Assembly: GCA_016806645.1 (NCBI GenBank)
Contig: JACSYO010002159.1
Location: forward strand, 9,818,501 to 9,882,500
DNA from: Ophiodon elongatus
Taxonomy: Eukaryota > Chordata > Actinopteri > Perciformes > Hexagrammidae
Reading direction: 5' to 3'
DNA length: 64,000 bases
Positions 10,064 through 21,219 of this stretch are shown one piece after another. The translations under genes were made by a program, and so were the position numbers. The notes beneath the pieces are model-generated. The model saw only the letters and a program-made list of their open reading frames with translations. It made no database searches and was not told the origin of the DNA. The first letter of the stretch is position 1, and every line of letters begins with the position of its first letter.

Positions 10064-10909
10064 TTAATTAATTTTGTAGTATGTCTTATCTGGTTCCTTG
10101 GCTGCGTTCCTCATCTTTTGGGTAGGGGGATAACCCTTGCAGAGTTCGGTAAGAGGTCCGACTATGATGGAGAAGTTCTTTATGAAGCGGCGGTAGTATC
10201 CACAGAATCCTAAGAAGGACTGCAAAGATTTAAGATCAGTGGGCTGTTCCCAGTGGGCTACCGCTTCAGCTTTAGCAGGGTCTGTGGCAATTCCATTCTC
10301 TGACACAATGTGTCCCACATAGGTTACCTCTGGCCGACAACAGAACTGGCATTTGTCTATTGACAACTTTAGCCCAGCCTCTTCAAGTCTGTCTATCACC
10401 TTGAGTAGTCTTTGTTTGTGCTCTTCCAGGGTTTTCCTGAATACGATCAGATCGTCCAAGTACACTATGACCTCGAGCAGGTGCATGTCCGCCTTCTCCA
10501 TAAGTCTTTGAAAAGTTGCCGGAGCTCCGGTGACTCCCTGTGGCATCCTCTCAAACTGATAAAATCCCAGTGGACATATGAAAGCGGTTTTCTCTTTATC
10601 TTCTTCTGCCATCGGGATCTGGTAGTAACCACTGCGCAAGTCCAACACTGAAAACCACTTGCTTCCAGTCAAACAGTCCAATGCATCATCAATGCGTGGC
10701 ACTGTGTACTGATTAGGGATGGTTCTGCGATTCAGCGTTCGATAGTCCACACACATGCGCAGTTGCCCAGACTTCTTTTGGGCCAGGACAATGAGTGAAG
10801 CGTAGGGACTTCTTGATTCCTTTATTAGCCCTGCTGCTAGAAGTCCTTGAAGGTGGTGTTGAAGGTCATCTAAGTCAGAGAGCGATATGCATCGAGACCT
10901 TTCCCTCAA
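10064..10909 (-). pseudogene. Gypsy B reverse transcriptase, copy 1 (fuller form)
   Basis: A 281-codon frame covers the RT palm and thumb: MCVDYRTLNRRT, FSVLDLRSGYYQIPM, MPQGVTGAPATFQRLME, the catalytic YLDD (plus-strand 10451-10462), VTYVGHIVSENG and FLGFCGYYRRFIKNFS. It ends at a TAA just before the RNase H domain. Copy 2 lacks 369 bp of this region (10055-10423 here), so this copy is closer to the original. All expected RT blocks are present, but the flanking frames are broken, so a functional polyprotein is not possible. Confidence 0.82.
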
Positions 10910-10933
10910 TGGGGTATCATCATTTAGCCATAT

Positions 10934-12110
10934 TTAATGTTCCACTCCCTTGGCTAAGCCAACGTCCCATTCGGCAGTGGAGAAAACGTTGGACTTCTCA
11001 GAGAGTTTCTGTCTTAGTCTGTCTTCACACTCAGTGGTAAGGGAGGAATCTCCAAAATCAAACAGTGACGCATCAATTTTTGAGCGCGTCCCCGATTTTG
11101 GACTTGGTACCTCGGTCACCATATCCGCTACATGTAGGTGTGCAATCACTGTACCCTGAGGGATGGAGGTGGCCTTTCTTGACTCATTCCGCAACAATAC
11201 GAGGAACTTGTTCTGGTCCATTGTTTTTGAGAAAAAGACAGTTGGCTGCACAAACACACTTGGAGGGAGAGCCAGTGAAGAAGCACGTTCTTTAAAAGGA
11301 ATATTATCTGCCAAACTGTGTTTTTCGTTAACTTTACAGGCAGCTATATATATTCACTGCCAGCCAGAATGACAAGGGGCCCAGGGCCGGACCACTCCAC
11401 TTCAGCTACAGGGTGGTTATCCGGTTAGGCTTCCGGCGGCATGGTGACAGGTAAGGGTTGGGCTTTATGCTCTGGTTCACATACTCTCACTGATCGGATG
11501 TTACCTGGCTCTGCAACTCCCTCGCTCGACGTAAAGGGTCTGCCCTTGCGGACATTGGTGCCAACCAGGATAGGAATGTTGTCTGAGCAACGGGGATCTG
11601 GGCACACCAAGGCAAGAACAGGGACTGACGTGGTGTTGCCAGGTGCCTTTTATGGGAGTTCTAATTTTACCTGGATGTAGCCTCTATAGGGATAGCTGCT
11701 CTCTGACTCACTAAGCCCCCAAATGTCTAAACCGCTGACTGGATGTAAGGGTACATGTGACAGATGCTTGGCATATCAGCTATCAAATATTATGGTCACT
11801 TGTGATCCGCTATCCAGAAGAGCTGTGCAGGGTTTTCCATCCACTTTTACCAAGGCGGTGGAGGGTGGCCCTATGAGTCCTTCGGGTAGATGACTAGTGT
11901 GTATTTTTACAGCACTTCTCCTCACATTGATGTTCTGGGTATTCCCTGCAGTGGTGGTAGCACTCTTTTCTCTCCGACTTATTCTCAGTTGTTGCTGAGC
12001 ACGGAGTAGTTTCTGTATCACTTTTGGGTAGTTTTTGGGAGCCCGACATTTTATGGCAAAATGCCTGTCCCCCCCACAACGTAGCAGAATAAATCACTTG
12101 CGTCACTTTG
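10934..12110 (-). pseudogene. Gypsy B zinc knuckle, protease and pre-RT linker remnants, copy 1
   Basis: The zinc-knuckle region (CGGDRHFAIKC, about 12050-12085) is disrupted by a one-base frameshift. Frame 11776-12021 contains the retropepsin active-site block ALLDSGSQVTII, with DSGS at plus-strand 11803-11814, so the catalytic Asp is present. Frame 10934-11314 is the linker before RT (VFVQPTVFFSKT, GTVIAHLHVADMV). The intervening 11320-11770 is coding-like but broken. Copy 2 has lost the protease active site through a 204-bp deletion. Confidence 0.7.
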
Positions 12111-12505
12111 CAGTGAGAATCCCTCCCATCTGTGGTTGGGCGTAGAATCTTGACTAGGGTGTGCTCTCTCTCATCGGTGGTTGGGCTGAGAATCTTGCCT
12201 AGGTTGTGCTGTTACGGGGCTTAGAGTAGGTCTGATGGACATAACTGAGACCTGTTTCCTCAACTTTCTACCTCTTTCTTTAACTTGACATGAAAGATCC
12301 TCATATCAAGTTAGATTATTCACAGTGATGCACCTTATTTCCACTTCATGTCTACTTTCAATAACAATAGATTTCCCTTTAAATCACTCAGGGATTGGGT
12401 TGTAAAAGAAGTTGCTTCTCCAGTCATGCAGAATGAAAACACGCAACACAGATAAGACCCAACTGTGAGTGTCAGTTATGTTAGAGATCAGCCAAACGTT
12501 CTCAC

Positions 12506-14526
12506 CTTTTCCCAGCCTGCAGTTGAATGCATCCTCCCAGAACTCAGTAAGCACTGGAGAGGCAGCGACTTCAGAGGGAGAGAGACCCAGCAGGAAGTCT
12601 CTCAGACCTGGGATGACAGATCGCTCAATGCCAAATCCGATAGCTCCAGCACAGAAACTGAACCTCAGCATGTCTCGGTCAGTTACCCAGGCCTCGCTGC
12701 TGATCCAATGGCGAGGTGGAGAGGGCTGGAGCGACAGCTCATCCAGCAGAATCCTTAAGTCTTCATTGGATGTAAATGACACAATAACCATAGATGTCGA
12801 CCTGGAGAGGAATAAAACTGCATTATATTACACCACTATTAAACAAAATATATTACAAAATATTTGTGTATATGTATGACGATAGTTTAAACAGTTTTTG
12901 GTCTCACTCAATTTGCCTCTAAGGTAAGAAAATACTCTTCTATCTCATTCTTTACAAAACATTGTTGTAGATGTGTGAGCAGAAGATCAGTGTGAGCACA
13001 GGGAACAAAAGCACATAATCAGTGAATGTAAAAACCTGCAGGTAATGTCGGCTACTCTCTGGATCCTGCTACGTGGGTGGTACTTATAGAAAGATTCGGA
13101 ATATTCCACACAGATCCCCTCTTTGTGTGCTGTGTCCAGGAAAGACCCCATGCCATTGTTTCCATAATCCGAATCCGATCGGATAGCACCTATCCAAGTC
13201 CAACCAAAGTGTTTCACCAGTTTTGCCAGTGCGTCAGCCTGGAGCTGGTCACTCGGGATTGTTCTGAAGAAATTCGGGTACTGCTGCTTATTGGACAGGC
13301 ATGCACAAGTGGCAAAGTAACTAACCTAAATTAACACAACAGTGTAATTATTGAACAGGACGGACACAAAACAGCACTGTCTATTAAACACATAGTTTTC
13401 AGGAAATCTAAATATGACACGAGACACGCTGATGGATCGCGTGGACCCAGACTCACCAACAATTGCCATAACTTTACAAGATTGCGAACAATTGTCGCCG
13501 GTGTAAAACACCGGTTCCAAGCCGCTTGAAAGCTGGAATGCCACATGCACAGCTACAGGCACAGAGACACACGAGTGGTCACGGGAGTTAATGCTGTACG
13601 AGTATGAGGACAGTTGATAATTTTAACAGAAATACACAATAAGGGAAAAGTGAATAACAAAAATCACAACACATAATTAAATCCTAATCCAACATGCACA
13701 ATAATCTTAACGCACAGAATAACAATAGTTAGCTATTTAAACTACATTTTTCGTTTTCATAATGTTTTCAGTTAAACCTTCAACTGCATTATTCTAAAGT
13801 GATGATCATCCTGATCATCAGGCGAACCTGAAATATTTTCATTTCTTTGTGTTCCATCTTCATTTACTGTTAACCAGTAACATATATACTGGTATTTACA
13901 CATTATTTACAAATCTCACAGTTATTACCTTTATAATAACACCAGAATTATTCAAATAGACCTTGTGGTTGCAGAGATATACTCTTTTTTGTATGAGCAT
14001 GCTTTTTTTTCTGCGGAGGCCTCAAAAATAGGTTAGGGTATAACAAGTTAAAAAATACAAAACAATCTACTACAATTCTCTCCTGTTTTGAGAACATAAT
14101 ACGCGCATTTTTTATGCCCAAATACTAATGCATTAAAATAAAAAATAATATTAGAAACATTTCCATGCCCACAGAATAACATCCTCATAGCCCCCACTTC
14201 TCCCTCTTACTAACCTTCCTGAGCAATCTTAGTGGATCAGGCATGGTGGTGTAGTTATGCTTCACTCTTTGCATGAAGTAATGTATGGAGAAACTCCCAC
14301 CAATAACGTAGTCACCATCCATTGAGAATGCAGGTAGACGAGTGGTACCCTGGAGCTTACATTTCACAGATGAGGCCTCAGTGCTCACCCCAACACCAGT
14401 CCTATCCTCTGTAAGCTCAGCTCTTTGTTTCACACCATCCCCAGAACCATTCAAGACAATAACTGAGTTCAGCTCGAACAAACCCAACGACAGGATCAGG
14501 CCAATAAAGAGAGCTGAGATCTCCAT
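12506..14526 (-). pseudogene. OlfC/V2R-like pseudogene 2 (exons 1-3b only, multiply broken)
   Basis: The exons are E1 14215-14526, E2 remnant 13415-13585, E3a 13036-13325 and E3b 12506-12801. E1 is 312 nt instead of 311: one extra base near 14225 shifts the frame just before the donor. E2 has lost the block encoding the INNSTELLPGIKLGYQIYDS part, plus its donor sequence. E3a and E3b remain open and carry GWTWIGAIRSDSDYG and FSFCAGAIGFGIERS. Intron 3b-4 is cut at about 12279 by gypsy B, and exons 4-7, including the whole seven-helix domain, are absent. It cannot encode a receptor. Its copy is pseudogene 8. Confidence 0.9.
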
Positions 14527-14567
14527 CCCTCAACTGTCCTCAAGTGGGCATACTGTGTTTTTACTGG

Positions 14568-14627
14568 TTTATATAGATTTTCAGACAATGCTTCCCTCCT
14601 ACTGTACGTCAGCTTACTGTACGTCAG
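14568..14627 (-). promoter_or_regulatory. Promoter block of pseudogene 2
   Basis: The TATA box is at 14568-14575 and two TACTGTACGTCAG repeats (plus-strand reading) lie at 14600-14612 and 14615-14627. Both are perfect, although the gene is dead, so the promoter may still fire. Confidence 0.55.
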
Positions 14628-14639
14628 GGAGATGATGCT

Positions 14640-15545
14640 CTTACCCAGTGGTCTTTGATTAACTCTTGTACGAATCTTTTTTGTGAACTATGTGTGAGCT
14701 ATAATCTGCACCAAATGCCCATGTCGCTTTTCTCTTTTTAAAAGTTAACATTGTAAACACGAAATATATATTTAATTAAGTCATATACCATTAGACCTTT
14801 TTCTCTGTGTTTAGCTCAAATTACAGTTAAGCCGAACAAATGTAAACCATTAAGGAGTTGTTTGTTTGATTAAATTGCATATTAAATAATGCCAACAAAG
14901 AAATATTAATATAGAAGCACTGAGTTTATTAAAAAGAAAGACATACATATTTGTAGTATCAACTTTTACTGTACATATTCACTTTCTTCTATAGTTATAA
15001 ATATAAAAGTACTTTCAATAAATTCAATTAAAATGAATAAAACATTTAATATAAAAAAAAAATTAACATGGTGAAGACTGAGTGTGCACATCATGACCTT
15101 TGAACTAAATGTTGCTGTTGGAATATTAATGTAGTTTTTTGTCTTCATTGTATCCGTACTGAAAACACAGAGTGAGTGAATAAATGCAGTTCTGACACTG
15201 AACACAGATTGGTGCATTAATTTATGAAGTGCACATAGGTAAGCTACAGGTGATGATAATCAGGTGTGTAGAACAGTTATTTGACTATGTCAACGTGTTG
15301 GAGTAAGAGCATGTCTGGCGTGCTTACATTCTGAATTTGATTAATTGAAACAGAGATTTAATATGGACAATGCTGTTATTTACATTATGCCAGTGAGCAT
15401 ACATGTCTAACTACCAACTAAATGGTTTATTTTTAGCCAACAGCACACATGTATAACAAGTTCTCCCTCTCTGCCCTCTGTGGCTTGGGTATTTTTATTA
15501 AACGTCCCTTCAATTGCCTTTTTAGTTTTCTTCAAAATTTATGTT
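14640..15545. other. Intergenic spacer between pseudogene 2 and gene 3
   Basis: This AT-rich spacer has no gene. Its sequence recurs, nearly unchanged, downstream of genes 4, 5 and 9. A minus-strand AATAAA (plus-strand 15494-15499) about 47 bp past the gene 3 stop is a plausible polyadenylation signal. Confidence 0.6.
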
Positions 15546-18500
15546 TTAGGATTGACTTTTGTTCATTAAATGTTTCTTGGTGTTTTTCTCTGGCTTAAAC
15601 AATATGATGAAACACTTTGGTACAAATATACACAATATGAGTCCAAAACTGGAGGCAAGAATGGCAAATATCTCCACAGCCACAGTCAATTTACCAGGAG
15701 AACTGACATATGCTGGGATAAAGGTGACCCAGACTGCACAGAATATCAGCATGCTGAAGGTGATAAGCTTGGCTTCATTAAAATTATCAGGTAGTTTCCG
15801 AGCTAGGACAGCTAACACAAAGCAAAAGACAGCCAGCAGACCGATGTACCCGAGCACAGCCCAGAACCCAATAGCTGAGCCTAATGCACACTCCAGGATG
15901 ATTCTCTCCTTGTACGTGGTTAGGTTTTTCCTTGGAAAAGGAGGACTAAGAACCAACCAAAGAGTACATATTATAACTTGAATGAAAGTGAAAAACACTA
16001 CAGTCATTCTTTGCTGTGGAGGACCAAACCATTTCATAACATTAGGACCTGGGAGAGTGGCTTTGAATGCCATTAACACAACTATTGTTTTTCCAAGAAC
16101 ACAAGAGATACAGAGTACGAAGGTGATCCCAAACGCTGTGTGGCGCAGCATGCAGGACCACTCAGAGGGCGCTCCAATGAAAGTTAATGAGCATAAGAAA
16201 GACAGAGTCAGAGAAAAGAGCAGCAGGAAGCTCAGCTCAGAGTTGTTGGCTCTGACAATCGGGGATGTCCTGTGACGGTGGAACACAGCCGCTGTTATAA
16301 TGGCAAGACAGGCACCACCAACTGAGAATGCAGCCAGGATGATTCCTAGTGCCTCATTGAAGGAAAGAAACTCTACAGGCTTGGGGAGACAAGTGTCTCT
16401 CTTTGCATTCGGCCATAATTCCTTGGGGCAAGGGAAACAATCAGGGGAATCTGAAAAAATACAACAAAAAATGGCTTTTAGCAATCGTAGTCGATTATTG
16501 ATTTTGTGTAGTACATATGTTTTTGGAGAAAAAATACCTGTAGCATTGCTGATCTCCCCCTCAGGACACGGTATACAATCATAACAGCAGATGGGTTTTC
16601 CTTTCTGCAGCAATTTACGAGTTCCTTCAGGACAGCTGTCAGTGCACACTGACACAGGCACCTGGCAAATAGATACAAACAAACTCACACATATTCAGGT
16701 GTGCTTCAAAGCTCTGAGGGGTAAAGGATATGTTCAGATTATTTTCAAATCGTCTAAAAACAATAATAGCATGTCAATATGTGTACATATATGTTCTGTC
16801 AATGCAACTGCTGGTGGAAAAAATGCATTCTAAAGTACAGCTAAAGTAAAAATCATGCTTCAGCAGTCTGGATTGGACAAAGCAAGCAGTTATCTTCCAA
16901 CGTTACAGTCTTCTTGTCCAAAGACCTGTTTTTTGTGTCTATTCCTGTACCATAACTGATTTAGGGAACATACTATAAAGTTGGATGTCTGACTGAAAAT
17001 GCTATAACTTGTGAACAGATCTCTTCACAGCCTGTATTGACTGGAGGAACAGGGACCAAAAACACATATCACCAAATCTGAAAATGGAATATGTTATAAT
17101 ATGAATTTTGGGCTCCCTACTTGTGAGCCACCCTCCACCCAGGTGATGTTCTTATTGATACGGAATTCCTGGCCCACCGGCAGTGATGCATCGTAGTGCC
17201 CCACTGTCACCAACTCAATGCTGCCACTCTCACTTTGTTGCCAGTTAATCAGCTCATATGTGGCCACAGGATCCCCATTGGAGTCAAATGACACATCATA
17301 ACCATTTTGGGAAAACTTAACTGTCTTCAACTGATTAAGAACCTGTGAGGATGAAGTAATGGAAGACAGAGAGGGGAAACAAAGAAACAATGTATAATAA
17401 AATTAATATTTCATTTAGGAAAATGTATGGCAAAAAAAAAGGATTTTGACATATTTGTTTTTACTGACCTGTTTGGACTCTATGCTGGTGAGTTTGTCAC
17501 ATTGAGTTACAGAATTTGTTTCCTGACACACTGCATTATGAATTGCATGTGCTATTGCATAAACAGCCTTATACACCATGTTAGTGATTCGGAGTTCAGA
17601 TGTGTCAGTGTACGGACTCTGGATCGTCTCTAAGTCTTCAGTTCCATCACACACATTCTTGTCTTTGACTGCTGCTAAAAAAATAACAAAGACACAGGAA
17701 GGTGTTTTTTAGCCTTGACAATTATATCATTCTTTCTCATGTATGATGTTCTTTTTTAGTGTTATTGAACCTGCAAAACCATACTTAGAAATTTTTGTAT
17801 CTATATTATTCTATTTCACTGATAAAACGTGTTTATTTTTCCAATACAATTCAAAACAATTTTTCGCCGACATATCTTCATCTGTTTTTTTTTTTTATTT
17901 ATGTTTATTTTCAGTTTGTATGTGGCCCTAAGTTATTTTTTGGTATTTACGACCTTCTCCATATCAGCCCATGTTGTCAGAAAAAAATATTAATTTTCCT
18001 TGAATTAGATACTGACTTGACCTGTTTAAATGTTTTTCAAACAAATAAATGAGCTATAAATCTACGTCAACATAACAGTTTTTTTTAGACCAACGTACAT
18101 ATTAACTTATTACTGATACAGCAGAGTGCCTTAACTTGACATGAAATATCTTCATATCAAGTTTGATTATTCACAGAGATGCACCTTATTTCCACTTCAT
18201 GTCTATTTTCAATAACAATAAATCACTCAGGGATTGGGTTGTAAAAGAAGTTGCTTCTCCAGTCATGCAGAATGAAAACACGCAACACATACAAGACCCA
18301 ACTGTGAGTGTCAGTTATGTTAAAGATCAGCCAAACTTTCTCACCTTTTCCCAGCCTGCAGTTGAATGCATCCTCCCAGAACTCAGTAAACACTGGAGAG
18401 GCAGCCACTTCAGAGGGAGAGAGATCCAGCAAGAAGTCTCTCAGACCTGGGATGACGGATCGCTCAATACCAAATCCGATAGCTCCAGCACAGAAACTGA

Positions 18501-20199
18501 AGCTCAGCATGTCTGGGTCAGTTACCCAGGCCTCGCTGCCTATCCACTGGCGAGGTGGAGAGGGCTTGAGCGACAGCTCTTTCAGCAAAATCTTCAAGTC
18601 TCCATTGGATGTAAATGCCACAATAACCATAGCTGTCGACCTGAAGAGAATATATAATACTCAATTTGCCTCTAAGGTGATAAAATACTCTTCTATCTCA
18701 TACTTTAAAAAAACATTGTTGTTGATTTGTGTACAGAAAATCAGTGTGAGAACAGGGAACATAAGCACATAATCAGTAAATGTAAAAACCTGCGGATAAT
18801 GTCAGCTACTTTCTGGATTCTGCTACGTGGGTGGGTCCGATAGAAAGATTCGGAATATTCCACACATATCCCCTTTTTGTGTGCCGCGTCCATGAAAGAC
18901 GCCATGCCATTGTTTCCATAATCCGAATCCGATCGGATAGCACCTATCCAAGTCCAACCAAAGTGTTTTACCAGCTTTGCCAGCGCGTCAGCCTGGAAGT
19001 GGTCACTCGGGATTGTTCTGAAGAAATTCGGGTACTGCTGCTTATCGGACAGGCATGCACAAGTTGAAAAGTAACTAACCTAAATGAACACAACAGTGTC
19101 ATTATTGAACAGGAAGGATTCAAAATAGCACTGGTCTATTAAACACATAGTTTTCAGAAATTAAAAATATTTACTTGAGGAATGTTAAAGGGGCCGATGA
19201 CGCGAGACATGCTGATGGATGGCGTGGACCCAGACTCACCAACAATGGCCATCACTTTACCAGATTGCGAACAATTGTCGCCTGTGAAAAACACCGGGTC
19301 CAGTCCGCTTGAAAGCTGGAATGCCACATGCACAGCTACAGGCACAGAGGCACACGAGTCGTAGATCTGATAACCGAGTTTGATGCCCGGCAGCAGCTCC
19401 GTGCTGTTGTTAATCTCCGCGAGGGCAAAGATCATTGCGCGTGAGTTGCGCAGGTCACGGAAGTTAATGCTGTACATGGACACACACACAAACAGTTCAG
19501 TAACTGTATAAATATGGCTGCCATATGAGGACAGTTCACAATTTTAACAGAAATACACAATACGGGAGAAGTAAACACCAAAAATCACAACACAGAATTA
19601 GATCCTAATCCAACATGCACAATAATCGTAATGCACAGATTAATAATAGTTAGCTATTTTAAACTACATTTTTTCAGAATGTTTTCAATATAATACAAAA
19701 AATACAATACAATAAAATAGAAAAAATATACTACAATTCTCTCCTAATTTGAGAATATAATATGTACATTTGTTTATGCCCAAACACTAATGCATTAAAA
19801 TACAAAATAAAAATATAAACAAAAATATAAACATTTACATGCCCACAGAGTAACATCCTCTTAGCCCCCACTTCTCCCTCTTACTAACCTTCCTGAGCAT
19901 CTCAGTGGATCAGGCATGGTGGTGTAGTTATGCTTCACTCTGTGCATGTAGTAATGTATGGAGAAACTACCACCAATAACGTAGTCACCATCCATTGAGA
20001 AAGCAGGTAGACGAGTGGTACCCTGGAGCTTACATTTCACAGATGAGGCCTCAGTGCTCACCCCAACACCAGTCCTATACTCTGTAAGCTCAGCTCTTTG
20101 TTTCACACCATCCCCAGAACCATTAAACACAATAACTGAGTTCAGCTCGAACAAACCCAACGACAGGATCAGGCTAATAAAGAGAGCTGAGATCTCCAT
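15546..20199 (-). CDS. OlfC/V2R-like class C GPCR, gene 3 (complete, 882 aa)
   Basis: Predicted plasma-membrane chemoreceptor of olfactory neurons; fish family members are thought to detect amino acids. Exons: E1 19889-20199, E2 19175-19469, E3a 18790-19079, E3b 18345-18640, E4 17469-17674, E5 17121-17342, E6 16538-16661, E7 15546-16450. Phases fit and no stop interrupts. E1 has the signal peptide; E2-E5 the Venus-flytrap domain (INNSTELLPG, YFSTCACLSDK, SDSDYGNNG); E6 and the start of E7 the nine-cysteine domain; E7 seven helices ending PKCFIILFKPEKN. The E3a-E3b intron is about 84 bp shorter than in gene 4, its nearest relative; exon 7 of the two differs by one visible residue (FVLCISCV here, FVLCMSCV in gene 4). 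Ligand unknown; a coreceptor role cannot be excluded. Confidence 0.92.
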
Positions 20200-20240
20200 C
20201 CCTCAACTGTCCTCAAGTGGGCATACTGTGTTTTTACTGG

Positions 20241-20300
20241 TTTATATAGATTTTCAGACAATGCTTCCCTCCTACTGTAAGTCAGCTTACTGTACGTCAG
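20241..20300 (-). promoter_or_regulatory. Promoter block of gene 3
   Basis: The TATA box is at 20241-20248. The proximal repeat at 20273-20285 carries a change in its core (GTAAGTCAG instead of GTACGTCAG), and the distal repeat at 20288-20300 is perfect. Promoter role inferred from conservation. Confidence 0.6.
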
Positions 20301-21219
20301 GGAGATGATGCTCTTACCCAGTGGTCTTTGATTTACTCTTGTACGAATCTTTTTTGTGAACTATGTGTGAGCTATAATCTGCACCAAATGCCCATGTCGC
20401 TTTTCTCTTTTTAAAAGTTACCATTGTAAACACTAAATATATTTTTAATTAAGTCATATACCATTAGACCTTTTTCTCTGTGTTTAGCTCAAATTACAGT
20501 TAAGCCGAACAAATGTAAACCATTAAGGAGTTGTTTGTTTGATTAAATTGCATATTAAATAATGCCAACAAAGAAATAATAATATAGAAGCACTGAGTTT
20601 ATTAAAAAGAAAGACATACATATTTGTAGTATCAACTTTTACTGTACATATTCACTTTCTTGTATAGTTATAAATATAAAAGTACTTTCAATAAATTAAA
20701 TTAAAATGAATAAAACATTTAATATAAAAAAAAAAATTAACATGGTGAAGACTGAGTGTGCACATCATGACCTTTGAACTAAATGTTGCTGTTGGAATAT
20801 TAATGTAGTTTTTTGTCTTCATTGTATCCGTACTGAAAACACAGAGTGAGTGAATAAATGCAGTTCTGACATTGAACACAGATTGGTGCATTAATTTATG
20901 AAGTGCACATAGGTAAGCTACAGGTGATGATAATCAGGTGTGTAGAACAGTTATTTGACTATGTCAACGTGTTGGAGTAAGAGCATGTCTGGCGTGCTTA
21001 CATTCTGAATTTGATTAATTGAAACAGAGATTTAATATGGACAATGCTGTTATTTACATTATGCCAGTGAGCATACATGTCTAACTACCAACTAAATGGT
21101 TTATTTTTAGCCAACAGCACACATGTATAACAAGTTCTCCCTCTCTGCCCTCTGTGGCTTGGGTATTTTTATTAAACGTCCCTTCAATTGCCTTTTTAGT
21201 TTTCTTCAAAATTTATGTT

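Larger units (their letters stand above)
7771..12278 (-). mobile_element. Ty3/gypsy retrotransposon B, degenerate gag-pol, copy 1
   Basis: Read on the minus strand, the order is: end of gag with a broken zinc knuckle (about 12050-12110), protease, linker, reverse transcriptase, RNase H, integrase and C-terminal region (to about 7771). Two imperfect repeats of about 45 bp (TGGTTGGGCxxAGAATCTTG) at 12130-12220 encode similar gag peptides. Most of gag, and LTRs, are not found. It is the opposite orientation to element A, tail to tail. Stops and frameshifts separate the domains. The right end abuts receptor intron sequence at about 12279. Confidence 0.85.
1..15540. repeat. Segmental duplication, copy 1 (truncated by left window edge)
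   Basis: This block reappears at 44174 to about 59150 in the same orientation. It contains exon 1 of gene 1, the orphan exon-2 fragment, the whole LINE/gypsy composite, pseudogene 2 and the spacer up to the end of gene 3. The offset between copies is 44174 at the left, 44179 after about 8195, 43810 after about 10424 and 43606 after about 12006, so three indels separate them. The right limit is blurred because the spacer next to gene 3 is shared by most genes of the array. Confidence 0.9.

Noticed and set aside
12465..12879. Plus-strand frames opposite exon 3b (also at 18163, 23852, 29689, 37074, 42905, 56071 and 61749)
   Set aside because: Antisense to a real exon; serine-rich composition is a by-product of the coding strand.
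15559..15981. Plus-strand frames of 140 and 97 codons opposite exon 7, repeated in every gene (also at 21233, 26990, 34186, 40020 and 59166)
   Set aside because: They are antisense shadows of the conserved seven-helix exon; their conservation follows from the exon and they have no domain or promoter of their own.
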